A stretch of DNA of 64,000 nucleotides from Maratus speciosus (taxonomy: Eukaryota; Arthropoda; Arachnida; Araneae; Salticidae): positions 513,283,100 through 513,347,099 of the forward strand of contig OZ010792.1 of NCBI GenBank assembly GCA_963932465.1, written 5' to 3'. Both the position numbers and the translations under genes were made by a program. Below, one piece after another: positions 45,366 to 57,150 of this stretch; position 1 is the first letter of the stretch, and every line of letters begins with the position of its first letter. The notes below the pieces were generated by a model. It made no database searches. It was given only the letters and a program-made list of their open reading frames with translations, and was not told the origin of the DNA.

Positions 45366-45882
45366 TGTGATATCGTACCTTCGCCACACATTTTCGACGG
45401 GGAATGCAACAGGCATTTCCGAGGAGGACAATGGTCTTTTGTGTAAAGGCATGCAGGGGAAATTCCTGGCATACTTCTGCCCTTGGGATCTGCTCAACAG
45501 GGTATTTCAACTTTTCCAAGAAATAGGGGTGGCTGGACAATGTGTGGGAATTCGTCCCTAAAGTGAAAGAAAAAAGAGACTCATGCAGAAGCTAGTGTGG
45601 AGGCTGATAGTAGACTGGGTGACACTGATGAAGTGAGGTGTTTTTTTAACAACGGAAGAGATGCGAGTAAAAATCGTTTTTACTCAGGTTGGCTATGAGA
45701 AGTATAGAACTGTTTATAAAAAGTGAGAGTGTCTACCTATGAATGGTAAAGCTTGTTATTACATTTTTCAAATCTATTTTAGTTGTTCTAATAACGAACT
45801 TTGGTAAGAAACATGTATTATTTTTCAACGATCATCTCACAAGAGCTTAGTGAACCAAAAAGCTCTGGCCCACTACATCACA
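45366..45882 (+). repeat. 3' LTR
   Basis: 517 bp, 99.4 percent identical to the 5' LTR by my count (three substitutions). Both places that read AATAAA in the 5' LTR are changed here (TTATAAA near 45714-45720, AATAAC at 45790-45795). Confidence 0.95.
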
Positions 45883-46550
45883 TAGTGATCTAGGGTAGAA
45901 ATACATATTCATTGTCCATTTGAGTTATTGCTTTTAAAGTAACTAGTAGTTCCAACCCGGGTTTTTCGGGTTAGAAAATATAGCTGAAAAAAAAAATACA
46001 TTAAAACCTCCCTAAAGAGACCACGTTCCGTTCCAATAAAAATTGGTCGCTCTGAGAGGTGGTTTCTTAATGGAGGTCATGAATTTATTTTTCACATTAG
46101 GAAAAATATGAAAATTTAAGTATCAAAACAAAAGTTAATTACATAAGTTAATCACTGGAGACTTTAAAAAATGAATGCATTGATGTTTGCTTTGATTTTG
46201 CGGTTTTATCTTTTATAACTTTTATTTCCAATTCCTTTCGAAGTTCAGTAAATATATGCATTTTTTTTTTTTTTTTTTTTTTTTTATTGGACAGGAACAA
46301 ATAATGACGATGTCATTAATTTATCTATTTCTTTGAGAGTTTCCTGATAGAATAGGGCAGAGGAGTTTATTGACAGTCATTCTTAATTTGTCATCGGAGT
46401 TAAATTCATTGCATAAAAAGGCACAAATGGATTTAAACACTTAAAAGTTACCGAAATAAAAAAAAATTCTAAACTTACTTTATACTCCAGGGAATAGGGG
46501 ATTTTACCTGGCAAAATTAATGGTAGTTCTAGAAATCGGCTTACTTTATG

Positions 46551-47225
46551 TTTTTTGGGGCGCTGAATCTGAATTTGTAACTTCCCGCCAAAATTTCACC
46601 CGGCAACCTCCCAAAAAATTGATTTTTTGAAAGAAATTGGTTTTTGAGAACAGCGCGCGGGGAATGTTCCGAGGCAGCTCCCACTCTCCCCGTTTATCCT
46701 ACGTGATAATGTCATATATCCTATTTGTTGCAAATTTTGTCTACTTTCTGAATTTCTACATACTTTTCCCCAAAACAATAAAAAAATTTAAAGCAACTAT
46801 TTGGGAAAGGGGGTTGAGGGGGGAATTTTGGGGGGAAGTTAAAAATTCGGATTCAGCGACCCAAAAAACTTAAAGTAAACCTTATAGGGAAAGTTCGGAG
46901 GGGAGACGGGAGGGCGAATGTAAACGATGTGAGTGGTTAAGTGGAATTGCACAACTTAGTCCACGCAGCACCGCGGCGCATGTTCCGAGGCAGATCCCCT
47001 CCTCCCCATTCATCCTACGTCATAATGTCATATGTCTTATTTATTGAAAATTTTGTCTACTTTCTGAATTTCTAGATACTTTCCCCCCTAAAACAATGAA
47101 AAAAAATGATTTTTTTAATAAAAACTTTTTGGGGGCATTTTACCAAAATTTGGGGGGGGGGGGTGTTGCCGGGGGAAATTTTGGTAGGAAGTAAAAAATT
47201 CGGATTCAGCGACCCAAAAAATGTA
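46551..47225. repeat. Inverted and direct repeats with GGATTCAGCGACCC motif
   Basis: GGGTCGCTGAATC-type words occur at 46558 (minus sense), 46850 and 47203. CATGTTCCGAGGCAG-TCCC with the following 110 bp occurs twice about 315 bp apart (46664 and 46979). A T25 run lies at 46261-46285 just before this block. Confidence 0.65.
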
Positions 47226-47291
47226 TAGTAAACCTTTTTCCAGAACTACCATGAATTTTGCGTCCAGGCATTAGGTGCTCAAAAAGGACAA

Positions 47292-47600
47292 ATAGGGGAA
47301 AGTTTTGGTGTAGTTTTGATATTTGGTGCCTTCATGTTTTGTGGGTCGCTGAACACGAATCTGAAGTTTGCCAACAAAATTTATCCCGGGAAACACGTTT
47401 TTTTGGCAAAAAACGGGAAAAAACGGTATTTTCTTTGTTTTTTTCCAAATAACTTCAAAAGTATACATTTTACGTAAAAGTTCTCAATACATAAATTAAA
47501 GAAGATAAATTTTTCTACATTTTATGTAGTAAAAGTTTTTTTCTCTGATCAATGGTTTAGCCGTGACAACGCCACAAAAATGGGAGTGAAAACCAAACAA
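47292..47600 (+). repeat. Arm 1 of a 310-bp inverted repeat
   Basis: Mirrors 49621-49925: AGTTTTGGTGTAGTTTTGAT, GGGTCGCTGAACACGAATCT, GATCAATGGTTTAGCCGTGA. Spacer about 2 kb. The stretch 47601-48730 inside the spacer shows no feature. Confidence 0.8.
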
Positions 47601-48729
47601 TTCATAGAAAACGGGAATTACGCCGCTGTACGTAGATTTAACATGAAAACTGACCATTTTACACAAGCATTGACTATAAAGTATACTAAAGATTATATAA
47701 ATGACTACATTTTACAATGAAGTTGCTGATAATAAATAAGACGACTCATTATGAATCATTATTTAATTATAAATAAATATGTACATTAGTAACTACATTT
47801 ATTTAGGAAAAAAAAAAAATATTATTTCCGCTTTCTTTTACTTGAGGGTCCCTGTTTTTCACCGACATCTACAGCATAGAAAATAGACGCATGGAATTAG
47901 TGGGTGTTTTTATTACTACCAACAGTATAAAATAAATGTTTTTTTAATAAAAAAATATTTGATACCTTCTGGCATGACTTTTTCTTGACATTTTAGTTCA
48001 AGTACCATTTTTTTTAATCAAAGACAGCAGAATTTAAGTTAGTCACATAAATAAACTTTTGCACCATTAAGCAACGGCATCGAGATTTAAAATGTAACGA
48101 AAATGTGAATTTGGTTGAAAATATTTTGTTTACAGAGGAAAATTACAATGAAGAGCTCATGAAGTTTTGCAAGAGCGAAATGTTTAAATTTATGACCAAA
48201 TTTGGACAAAAATTGCCAGTTGTATGTAGATATATCGGGACAAAATCATTTAAAATATATTACTTGGCTGCAAATTCTGAGTGTTTACAAAATTGATCCA
48301 GACAAATTCTCCAAATTCAGATTTGATACAATGCAAAGCATAATGTAGGCATTTTCTCATGATATATTAATCATGATATCTTAGGATTCCCTATCTTTAC
48401 ATAAGGTTCCTGTTAGGTTTCCTGTAAGGTTTGTGCAGAAATAAATATGAATATATAACAGAACATGCAACACAGCAATTTTCATTAATGCTATCGAATG
48501 TTTGTCCCGTACCTTAAATTTTAGAAAAAGAAATTTTAGAATTTGTTATAATAATACAAAAATAGTTTTATCATTTTAGTTTCAATGCTGTTAAGAAAGT
48601 ATCATTAAAATTATCAAGAAGAATGTAAAATCATGCGCCAATCAGATTATGGAACATTTTTGAACGAATTCGGACTACTATAATAAAACTTCATAGTTTA
48701 ATAACGTGAAAAACGATGTCTAAGCAATA

Positions 48730-49510
48730 ATTTGTAAAACATATAACACGTTTGAAAACACAATTTCAACCAAAACCGAAAACATAGCTGAAAATTTTGT
48801 ACATTCCTGTATATGAACTATAGATTTATCATATAATTCACAATATGCTAAAATTTAGAACTGTTAGTGAACGCATAGCACAGTTGAAAATTCCTCGTTA
48901 GCAATTTCCGGCAATAAGCGGGTATATAGATGTCTTGTGCAGCCCTATATATGATTTATAGAATTTATACACGCTAAATAGTATGCAATTTTAAAAATTT
49001 TAAAAAGAGTTCCACAACTGAAAACGCACTTCCATCAATTATTGTTCATACAGAGAAAAATATAACTGATTTATTTTGTGTGTCCCTGTATATGAAAGAT
49101 CAATGGCACATCATATTCAATAGTAAGCATCTTATAGAGCACCTCGGAGATATATATCAATTTAAATACTTTTGAAAAGGTGTAACATGAACAAAATACA
49201 CCACAAACAATTTTTCTCCATAGACCGTAATGTAACATAATTCTTTTTAGTGTCCCTGTAAATGATCGATTAATACTACCCATACCATATTCTATAAGAA
49301 ATCATCTTGTAGTGCACATCATAGATATGTATATAAATTTCAAAGTGTTTGAAATTATGAAACATTAATTACTAAAAACCACCATAAACGATTTTCTCCC
49401 TAGGCCGTAATATAATGAAATACTTTTGAATGTCCCTGTAATGAAATTATGACTGCTACACGCAACATTTTACAATACCTAACATTCAATAGTGAATATC
49501 AATAACATTT
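48730..49510 (-). repeat. Third copy of the about 175-bp repeat family
   Basis: TGTCCCTGTA recurs at 49081, 49251 and 49431 (170 and 180 bp apart), with CGATTTTTCTCC-like and CCGTAATGTAA words between. Same orientation as 21430-22235. Confidence 0.75.
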
Positions 49511-49620
49511 TTCAATTTCATGGCGATGCGACTATATTGACGCCAAAAATAATTTTGGCCAGCTAGAATCGGTAAATCACCCACCGTGCACTGTCGTAAT
49601 TCGCGTTTTTTCAGAATTTT

Positions 49621-49925
49621 TTGATTTTCAGACCCATTTTTGAGGCGCTGTCACGGCTAAACCATTGATCAGAGAAAAAAACTTTTAATACGTAAAATGT
49701 AGGAAATTTTATCCTCTTTAATTTATGTACTGAGGACTTTTGTGTAAAATGCATAATTTTGAAGTTATTTTGAAAAAACAAAGAAAATCCCGTTTTTTTC
49801 CAGTTTTTTGCCCAAAAAACGTGTTTCCCTGGATAAATTTTGTTGGCAAACTTCAGATTCGTGTTCAGCGACCCAAAAAACATAAAGGCACCAAATATCA
49901 AAACTACACCAAAACTTTCCCGTAT
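49621..49925 (-). repeat. Arm 2 of the 310-bp inverted repeat
   Basis: Reverse complement of 47292-47600, with several substitutions. The apparent small frames on both strands are mirror images of those in arm 1. Confidence 0.8.
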
Positions 49926-50508
49926 TTTCTACCAAATGACTGGACTATATTAGAAGTTTGATGAATAATGCGCTCTCCGCAATTATTTTTCTAATAAAAC
50001 CTTCTTCAATCGCCAAGGAAAAAACGGAATTTGTTTCATTTTCTTCAAAGAAATGGGTCGCTTATAGAGGGAGTTCAACTGGGATGGTCAGAATGGAGGT
50101 AAAATTAGTATTGAGCCTACGGGAATAAATTTCGTTCCATGAAAAAATGGTCGTTCAGGCAGGTGGTCGCACAGGGAGGTTTCACTGTATTTTGAAAACT
50201 CTAATAGATTTTTTACATTTAATATACTATATTTTAAATTTAAGATCAAGTTGAATGTTTAAAAAAAAAAATGGATTTTTCAAAAATTTCAGCAGGTATA
50301 CCTTCAAATGTTGCAAATTTACTTCAAAAAGAATTTTACAAAATACTAATTTAGAACAGAAGTTATCAATAAAAGTATCTTGCATAAAATCATTTTCTGC
50401 ATGCTATAAAGTTAACTTTGAAGCCGTTTTTCTAAAAACTGATTTTTTGGCATTGCGTGCACTCTCATTTAAAAACTAACTATAACAGAGCCGTGAAAAT
50501 TTGCGTAT

Positions 50509-51438
50509 TAGGGGAAAGTAGGGTAATGACGCTCAGAAGGGTAATCCCGCTCACCAAATATCTCTAAACAAAATAGAATTGAAAATGTGTCATCGGTACC
50601 GGTACCTAGCGAACTTTATCCTAAGTTCCCAGTAAGGATTTAGTGCCCGTCGGAAGGAAAGTATTCTTGTGTCATAGAATTATTAGTTTGAAGTTGTTTT
50701 ATTATAAAATTCTACAACATCTAACTTGAAGGTAAATGTACACTCTTATTTTCAAATATTAATTTACTCATTATGTCTACAAAATATATGCATTTAGCTG
50801 TACTTTCCTGCTTTTATTTATTTTTGTAGTGCGTTGTTACGCCAATTATAATGCAATAAAATCCAACATGGCGATGACGGGTAATGGCGCTCGCGTGGAA
50901 TTCCAGAAGAAGTGGTGCCAGTGGACAACTTTTTTTAAATTTAAATTTGTTGATTGACACCACTTTTTTGAAATGGTAAAATTTCCCTGTTTTCGCCTTT
51001 ATTAATATGTCATTAAACAAGGAGAATTTTACGATTTCAAAAAAGTGGTGAAAATCAAAAAACCTAAATATAAAAAAAGAAGCCCACTATATGTCTAATA
51101 CAATATGTGTGCACAATATGTGTAAAGTGGTTGCAAAAAGTCTGCAGTGATGTGAACAGCCCACACAACTACATATGTGACTTTTGTCTTACTTAAACGT
51201 TGTATTCAAACTCTGAGTGCAATTACCCTACCATGTCGGGCATTACCGCTCAATCGATGGTCATTTAAATAAAACGATAAAAAAAATTCCTAAAACTCTT
51301 ATGAAAATTAGTTGATTGCAAACTGTTCCTTGTGCTTTGGAGTTATACTTCGTTAATAAAATATTGATTTTTTTTGTCCAAATTTGACTAGCTATTCATG
51401 TTTTCCCTTAAGTGAGCGCCATTCCCCTACTTTCCCCT
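50509..51438. mobile_element. MITE with GGGGAAAGTAGGG terminal repeats
   Basis: The left end GGGGAAAGTAGGGTAATGAC-GCTCA and right end TGAGCGCCATTCCCCTACTT-TCCCC are inverted. The interior repeats the GTAATGGCGCTCGC phrase and has a 30-bp inverted pair (CACCACTTTTTTGAAAT near 50958, its complement near 51030). No coding capacity. Confidence 0.7.
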
Positions 51439-52250
51439 GCTAGTTTTCATCTGTAATTTTATGCTGAAACTATATTTAGAGTGATTTTTGTCACAGAAAA
51501 TTGTGTATTGAAAAATTAAATGTAAACTTTTTGGTAAATTTGGTGAATAAGATTATAAACGCCCTTAATTATGCTAATGAATTTGAAAATGCTTTCAAAT
51601 TTAGGTTCAGTGTAAAATATATAGAATAAGTAACAACATATGAAATATTAAACATGTATCTGCAGTAGAATTTTTTGAATCTTGCGCGCAAAATGCATTT
51701 TAGTATTCATAATTTTTAAAAGCCATTTTTGTCGTTATGATTTAGTTAATTAATATTGCTAAATATGTATAGTTGAATGTTTTTTTTTAAACCTTGATTA
51801 TGTGTGAAAGTATGAGGGAAAAAAATGTTAATGTCATTCATTAGTTTTACAACTACAGAGTTTTTCGTACTACTTTAAATATGGTCATTTTCCAGCTGTT
51901 CAACGTGATCTCCCCCTTAAGTGCTTAACAGTGTAAAGTTTGAGGGGCTTCCGAGTTGACAGCAACTTTACGCCCAATTTATAGTTGATTGTTTTATTAC
52001 TACTGAGCCATCGAGAAATGAAATTTAGTTCATAAACTACGTAAAGGCTTTAAGTTTAAATTAAAGATTAATACTTTATAAAAGAGGTAGTAAGTGAGAG
52101 AATAAATAAAAATTTAAAGGCTAAAATTATCGAAAAATAGATTTTCATTATATTTTTCCGGTACGCAAAAATTTTGAAACTGTTCATTGAGAAAAACGAC
52201 TGAAGATTTATGATGTTTTAATGGTACACTACACATTAAAGCATGTAAAG
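51439..52250. other. Intron sequence without recognised features
   Basis: AT-rich, no repeat partner or motif noticed. Confidence 0.4.
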
Positions 52251-52254
52251 TGAA

Positions 52255-53070
52255 TTTTGCAAGTGTACGCGGTTAATACTGGTCATCACACCGACTCCGG
52301 ACGCTGTGATAGAACCATGGAGAGGTGTCGAAACAGGCCCTCTACAGTTAGGCCGTCATATCATCGACTCCTTATCGTGGAACGTCATAAGAGAGAACCA
52401 TTCTTGGAGACTATTGATGGTCCCCCACTATAGAATTACTTAATCGCCCGTCGGAATTGAGGATCACTATGGAAGCCCCTACCACTGCGATTCAAGAGGG
52501 GCCGGCTCCAATTCAAGTCAGCGGGCAAAACAACACAAAAACATAAAATTTTAGTAAAATAAATGAAAAGAGATAATAAAAAATAGAAAAATTAGTTCCC
52601 CGCATCGTGCGTACCCCTGGTAACTTTTCCGAGGATGTCAGAGTTACGGGCTAGAAGTTGAAAGCAAAAAATGGAGATCAATGGCCGGAATCTCAGTGGC
52701 TGCAAAAAATGGCCGGAAGCTGTGGTACCGTGTGCCCCTCGTTCGCTCATCTGCCACCAAAACAGCTACCTGCTTTCATCCACACGAGGGGAATTGCACC
52801 TCACTGTCTCCCAAGTCCTGAGTGGGTTATTTTTTTTTAATAGTGGATGTCCACACGATGCTACAGAATCTTCAGGCTCACGTGCTCCGGAAACGTAGAC
52901 TCCAGATCGGATGTGGGGATTCATCGGTATTTTGCACCCATCAGTGATTTCGCTTTAGTCTTCTTCGAAACTGGAAGGAACCGCCACGGTGTCCTCGTGT
53001 CGGGCTTCCTGTCATCCTCCTGCACCGAAATCAGGTTGATTTGCCATCACCCGAAAATGCCCTAAAAACA
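52255..53070. other. Unclassified GC-richer segment upstream of fifth exon
   Basis: Clearly higher in GC than its surroundings, in two parts (52255-52510, 52600-53060). It contains overlapping short frames on the plus strand and none I can match to a family. It could be the untranslated or LTR part of a retroelement or an old LINE fragment. Confidence 0.3.
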
Positions 53071-53440
53071 TGTAAAAACGGAAGCTGCCTATAAAGAAAT
53101 TCTCTTTTAAACGGAAAACACCATCGTCCCGACGAAAGAAGTCCATAGAATTAGATCTGGTAATACGGAAATTTATCAAAAGCAGAATTTTGTCTGGTTC
53201 CTACGATTCCATTTTTGGTGTTTTACGGCTAATACAATCCTGTTCCAAACGGAAACTGTTCGTGATGCTGATAAAAAGAATAGGATTTTCTCAGCACAAG
53301 AAACCTAAAAAAATTAATATTTTTCACAAATTACCTGTTAAAACGAAAAAGCTTGCATCATTATGCTTAGATTTTTACTTGTTTTCCAGAGGAATTTCGT
53401 AGAACAAACTGATATTTATTTATATCTTTATTTTATATAG

Positions 53441-53520
53441 TGCATCCACCCTACTTGGTACCTGTCAGCAGATTTTCAACTTCACATAATTGCTGCTATT
53501 TTCCTCATCATTCTATACAG
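53441..53520 (+). CDS. nrf-6-like acyltransferase, fifth exon
   Basis: 80-nt exon between TTTTATATAG and GTTAGT. It encodes CIHPTWYLSADFQLHII followed by a hydrophobic run (AAIFLIILYR). The family pattern is C-x3-TWYLxxDxQFxxxxP, the most recognisable motif of the central domain. Exon phase matches both neighbours (starts on a codon, ends after two bases). The preceding intron is 14.6 kb and holds the LTR retrotransposon and two large TIR elements. GC-rich unclassified repeat sequence ends about 370 bp upstream. Confidence 0.87.
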
Positions 53521-54040
53521 GTTAGTAAATTTATATAAATGATCATTAATCATAAGTTATGATTAGTGCATGAGTGATGATTTATCCTAAAAATTTTGAG
53601 TTCCTGTCTTTTACTTTTCAATGTAAATATACATCAAATTCGGGTAACTCGATGCTTTAAGGAGATGAAAAAACATCTGTTGTATATGATAAACTTCAGA
53701 CACGTAAAAAAAAAAAAAAAAAAAAAGAAAGAGTAAGATTATAACTGAAGCTGCATAGTGCAACTGATCATTGACATACACTTTTTACGATTTTTAAGAA
53801 CTTTCAGCGTTGGCTTTTTGGGCGCGCATGCAGTGCATGCGGACAGTGTGCCGAAATGATGAATTTCCACGACAAAGGTGAAAATTGTATGTATTTTCCC
53901 AAGGTTTGTGAACTACGTAAAGTTGTTTTATGGGTCCCACATCATGAGAAACTACGTTATGTTTCCCCCCCTTTCATACCCTAGCCCCGTTTTTAGAAGG
54001 AAATGTACCAGAAAAGTAGGAAAAACAGGTAAAAATAAAA

Positions 54041-54974
54041 AAATCCCTGCCGGCTCGGGCCTACAGGCGGAGGTAGATTTCGATGTTAAGTACTAAATTC
54101 TCCAACAAAACTTAAATCAAGATTAGAGATAAAACCCAGTTTCTTCACAAAAAGTGAGCTGTAGGGAGCTAAACTTTTTGTGAAAATTATAATATACACG
54201 AATACACACACACATGTGTATGGAATAGGTTTAAAAAATGGCTACAAAAAATTCAGAGAACTTTAAAGTGTTAAAATATGTTAATATTTCCATAGTCGTA
54301 TTTTTATCATGTTTTAATACGTTTCTTCAAACTTACATGGCGTTACATATTCACCTGCTGAGGTCCATTATATTTCCAATATGACGCAATATACATATTT
54401 TTTTAATTCGTCAAACTATTTATTTTATTTTGAGTTTTCATGCTGAAATCTTGCTCTAGAAAACTTATGACGTAATATTCAATTTGTTTTCAATTTGTCA
54501 AACTATTTAATTTTACACGTGAAAATTTTGCAAAAGAAAAGTAATTGTTGTGGTGAGAATTTTATTGTTTTTTTTTTAATTGTTGGCAACTGCTATAACG
54601 AAAAACTTTTGTTTTTTTCCTGCCATTGTTGTGTAAGAGCTGGTTTTATCAGATTCATGTTAAGACGGTATTCAAAATTTTGGACCCTCCCCATTTCCAC
54701 CCTCTTGGACCGATTTCGCCCATTTTCAATCGCCGCCGAGATATTAACCATATCAAAGTTGTTGGCGAGTTTGAGGACAATCTGTGCATAATTGCGACTT
54801 TTATCGTGCGGACAAAATTTAGTACATACATACATACATATATATATATAAACTTTTTAGGTAGGGGTGGTTTTGGGTTCCTGTGGTCCTATAATGAAAA
54901 GTTATGAAGGAATTTTCCAAAAGTCGCACCATGGTAACGACTGCAATAGGTAGTATTTTTTACGAAATCTACCT
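54041..54974 (+). mobile_element. HINE/Helentron-like element, family B, copy 2
   Basis: CCCTGCCGGCTCGGGCCTAC and AGGTAGATTTCG at the 5' side, (ATAC)n(TA)n at 54827-54850, GGTGGTTTTGGGTTCCTG, and the 3' terminus GCAATAGGTAGTATTTT ... CGAAATCTACCT. It is the plus-strand counterpart of 22871-23994 and slightly shorter. The region 53521-54040 before it shows only an A22-like run near 53707 and no gene. Confidence 0.62.
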
Positions 54975-55639
54975 AAAATGCATAGCTGATGATTTTTTTT
55001 TCTTATATGGGTCTAATTTTTATATTATTGTAAACAAGTTCTTTTTTTTTCTTGTAAAAATATTTTGATCTAATTTTTAAAAAATATATTAATTGGGTTT
55101 CGATACCAATGTATGGTTTTTGAAATTTTTATAACTTTCAACATTTTCGTCTTGCAAAGTCAAAATACCGGCCTATCCTGCAAAATTGTTAGTACATTGC
55201 TCTTCTGTAGGAATTTGAGGAGTGAGAAATGTTGTGATTACCTGTTTGCAGATGCCATTTTGGCAGTTAGCGGTGTTTCGTTAAATGTAAGTCTATGTGA
55301 AGAACAAAAAAACTTACTTCTGCACCAACCTCATTAAAAAAAGATACTTTTTTGTTTAAAAATAACTAAAATTTGCGATTTTTGAATTTGAAATATGCAT
55401 GAAATTACACTATATAAAAGTAACAAAAAAGGCTGTGATTGGGAATTGTGAGCCAACTTGATCAACGCTGAAAATCGCTTTGTAATTGTCTGAAAAAAAA
55501 AAAAAAACATTTCGTCACATTTGCACCGGCTGAAGAGCTTGCCAACCAACAGATATTACTGGAATATTGAAGCTCCAAAAATTTAATCTCCTTACTCGAT
55601 CAATGGTTTCTTCCATTTTCCATCAATCTTCAAACTAGA

Positions 55640-56370
55640 CCAACCTCCATAAATCCGTCTAGACCGGGAGGCGATTGCACAAACAGTCCCCTCATCGAGT
55701 TGATGGCTGAAATTGCAGGATTAGTTAAAACTCAATTCGTTAAAACCTTTAATTGATGTTACCGGTCTCGCAGACCACTGCTTTATTCAATTTTTATAGT
55801 TTAACTTGTAATTTTCAGTTTAACTACAAACACTACCGAAATTTTGTTTCGTTTGGAACATTAGTACTATCAACAGAGGCTTTTGAATAAGTGAATTTTA
55901 ATTGTAACAGTCCTGTACAAAACGTTTAGTACAGAAACACCATCCTATGAGTTAATTGCGTCCTTTATTCATCTTTCGATGGAGTGGTCTCACAGACCGC
56001 TTCAGAGTAGTTATGGGACAATTTCTGTCACATGAGTTAAATGTTAAAATGTCTTTGGTCTGACAAGTCATATCTTGATGGGAAACACCTGAAAACGCGA
56101 TTTTAGTGTTTGACTGGTAGGTTTATCATTGTGTTTTCTTGCTTCCAGCCCTCCATGTTTTCATATATTTGGGTGCAGAAAAACACAATGACAAATCTAC
56201 CAATCAACCACTAAAATCGATTTTGCAGGTGGTTTCCACCAAGATGTGGCTTGGCAGACCAGTTGAATTTTAACATGCTAATCGAGTTCTCTGTAATCCT
56301 GGAATTTCAGCCGTCAACTCGACGAGGTGATGGTCTGTGCAGCCGATTGCCTACCTAATACACTTTTAGG
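55640..56370. repeat. Imperfect palindrome with a strong inner hairpin
   Basis: The inner hairpin 56056-56261 has about 83-bp arms (TGGTCTGACAAGTCATATCT ... GGCTTGGCAGACCA) around a 40-bp loop. Outer arms GAGTTGATGGCTGAAATTGC (left) and its complement (right, about 56290-56355) extend it. The left side has about 270 extra bases with GGTCTCGCAGACC motifs. The flanks 54975-55640 and 56371-56700 hold nothing recognised. Confidence 0.75.
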
Positions 56371-56769
56371 AGGTTAGAAGGGGTGCAATGACGGTTGTTT
56401 CTCTCAACATTCGGATGAGCTTTGTAAACACTGTTCAATATTAACTGGCCACGATTGGGATATATTAGCATTTTTGATTGGTCTCCAATGTTTTTCTTTT
56501 AAAAAATTGTCTAGAATATGAGTATTATTTGAAGAGAAATTATATGTTTCAAATTTTGTTTATAATTTAGTATTTTTACGTAAGGGAGAAGACGTGTGAG
56601 ACTGGCAAAGAAACTGATAGACAAACCGGCATCCTATCATTTAATCCAAATAATGCATCCAAATAATACTACATGAGGCCATATTGAAAGCTCATAAAGG
56701 ATGTTTTTTTTTAGGTGCTGTTTTGAAATCAACACTGTTTCTAGTCACAGCCGATTTGACATAGCTGAC

Positions 56770-57150
56770 AGATGATTTGTGCTCAGTATGTTTTGCCATT
56801 TCACCATGAATAGATTTACGTCAGAACAATGCTTGCAAATTGTGCAAAACCCCATCAGTTTATTGCGGGAGGCATTCGGTGAGCGGATAATTTCGCTTAA
56901 TGGACGTGTGAATTGGCCTCCACGGCTATGTGATTTCACTCCAATGATGGGTTATTTTCTGTGGGGATATATGATCTACGCCGATAAACCACAGATGTTG
57001 GACCACTTGTAAATCAACATTCGCCGCGTTGTTGCTGATATGCGGCCTCAGCTGCTCGATAGAGTGGTCAAAAATCGGACTACCAGTTTGCGCTTCATTC
57101 GAGCCAGTCGCGGCGACCGTATGCCCGAAATCATTTTTAAATACTGATGA
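56770..57150 (+). pseudogene. mariner-class transposase relic, N-terminus joined to C-terminus
   Basis: A frame from 56809 begins MNRFTSEQCLQIVQN, the start of transposases of this insect-type IS630/mariner group (usual form RFTxEQRxxIVxxY). It then passes at once to the C-terminal segment: LLREAFGERIISLNG, VNWPPRLCDFTPM, YFLWGYMIYADKPQ. After a stop at 57010-57012 the similarity continues in the same frame with INIRRVVADM, RPQLLDRVVKN and SRGDRMPEIIFKY, the usual protein end. Full proteins have about 250 more residues between the two parts, including most of the DDE domain. It is a deletion derivative with a premature stop. Element ends are not identified. Confidence 0.82.

Larger units (their letters stand above)
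38855..45882 (+). mobile_element. Ty3/gypsy-class LTR retrotransposon, Gmr1-like domain order
   Basis: 7,028 bp, complete. TGTGAT...ATCACA 517-bp LTRs, 4-bp duplication TAGT (38851-38854, 45883-45886), a primer-binding site candidate, gag-protease and pol frames, and a purine tract before the 3' LTR. Pol order is integrase then reverse transcriptase and RNase H, opposite to ordinary gypsy elements and as in the Gmr1 group. Only three LTR differences in 517 bp indicate a recent insertion. It lies in the fourth intron in the same orientation as the host gene. No env-like frame follows pol. Confidence 0.93.
45999..50187. mobile_element. 4.2-kb TA-flanked TIR element, non-autonomous
   Basis: The left end CATTAAAACCTCCCTAAAG and right end (read inward) CAGTGAAACCTCCCTGTGC both follow TA (45997-45998, 50188-50189) and share further AACGACC/GGTGGTC words within the first 70 bp. 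TA plus CAGTGAAACCTC ends suggest the Tc1/mariner/pogo group. Inside are inverted repeats and a block of the 175-bp family. No transposase is recognised. Confidence 0.65.

Noticed and set aside
49071..49283. Small ORFs in the 175-bp repeat blocks
   Set aside because: Not conserved between units or between the three blocks.
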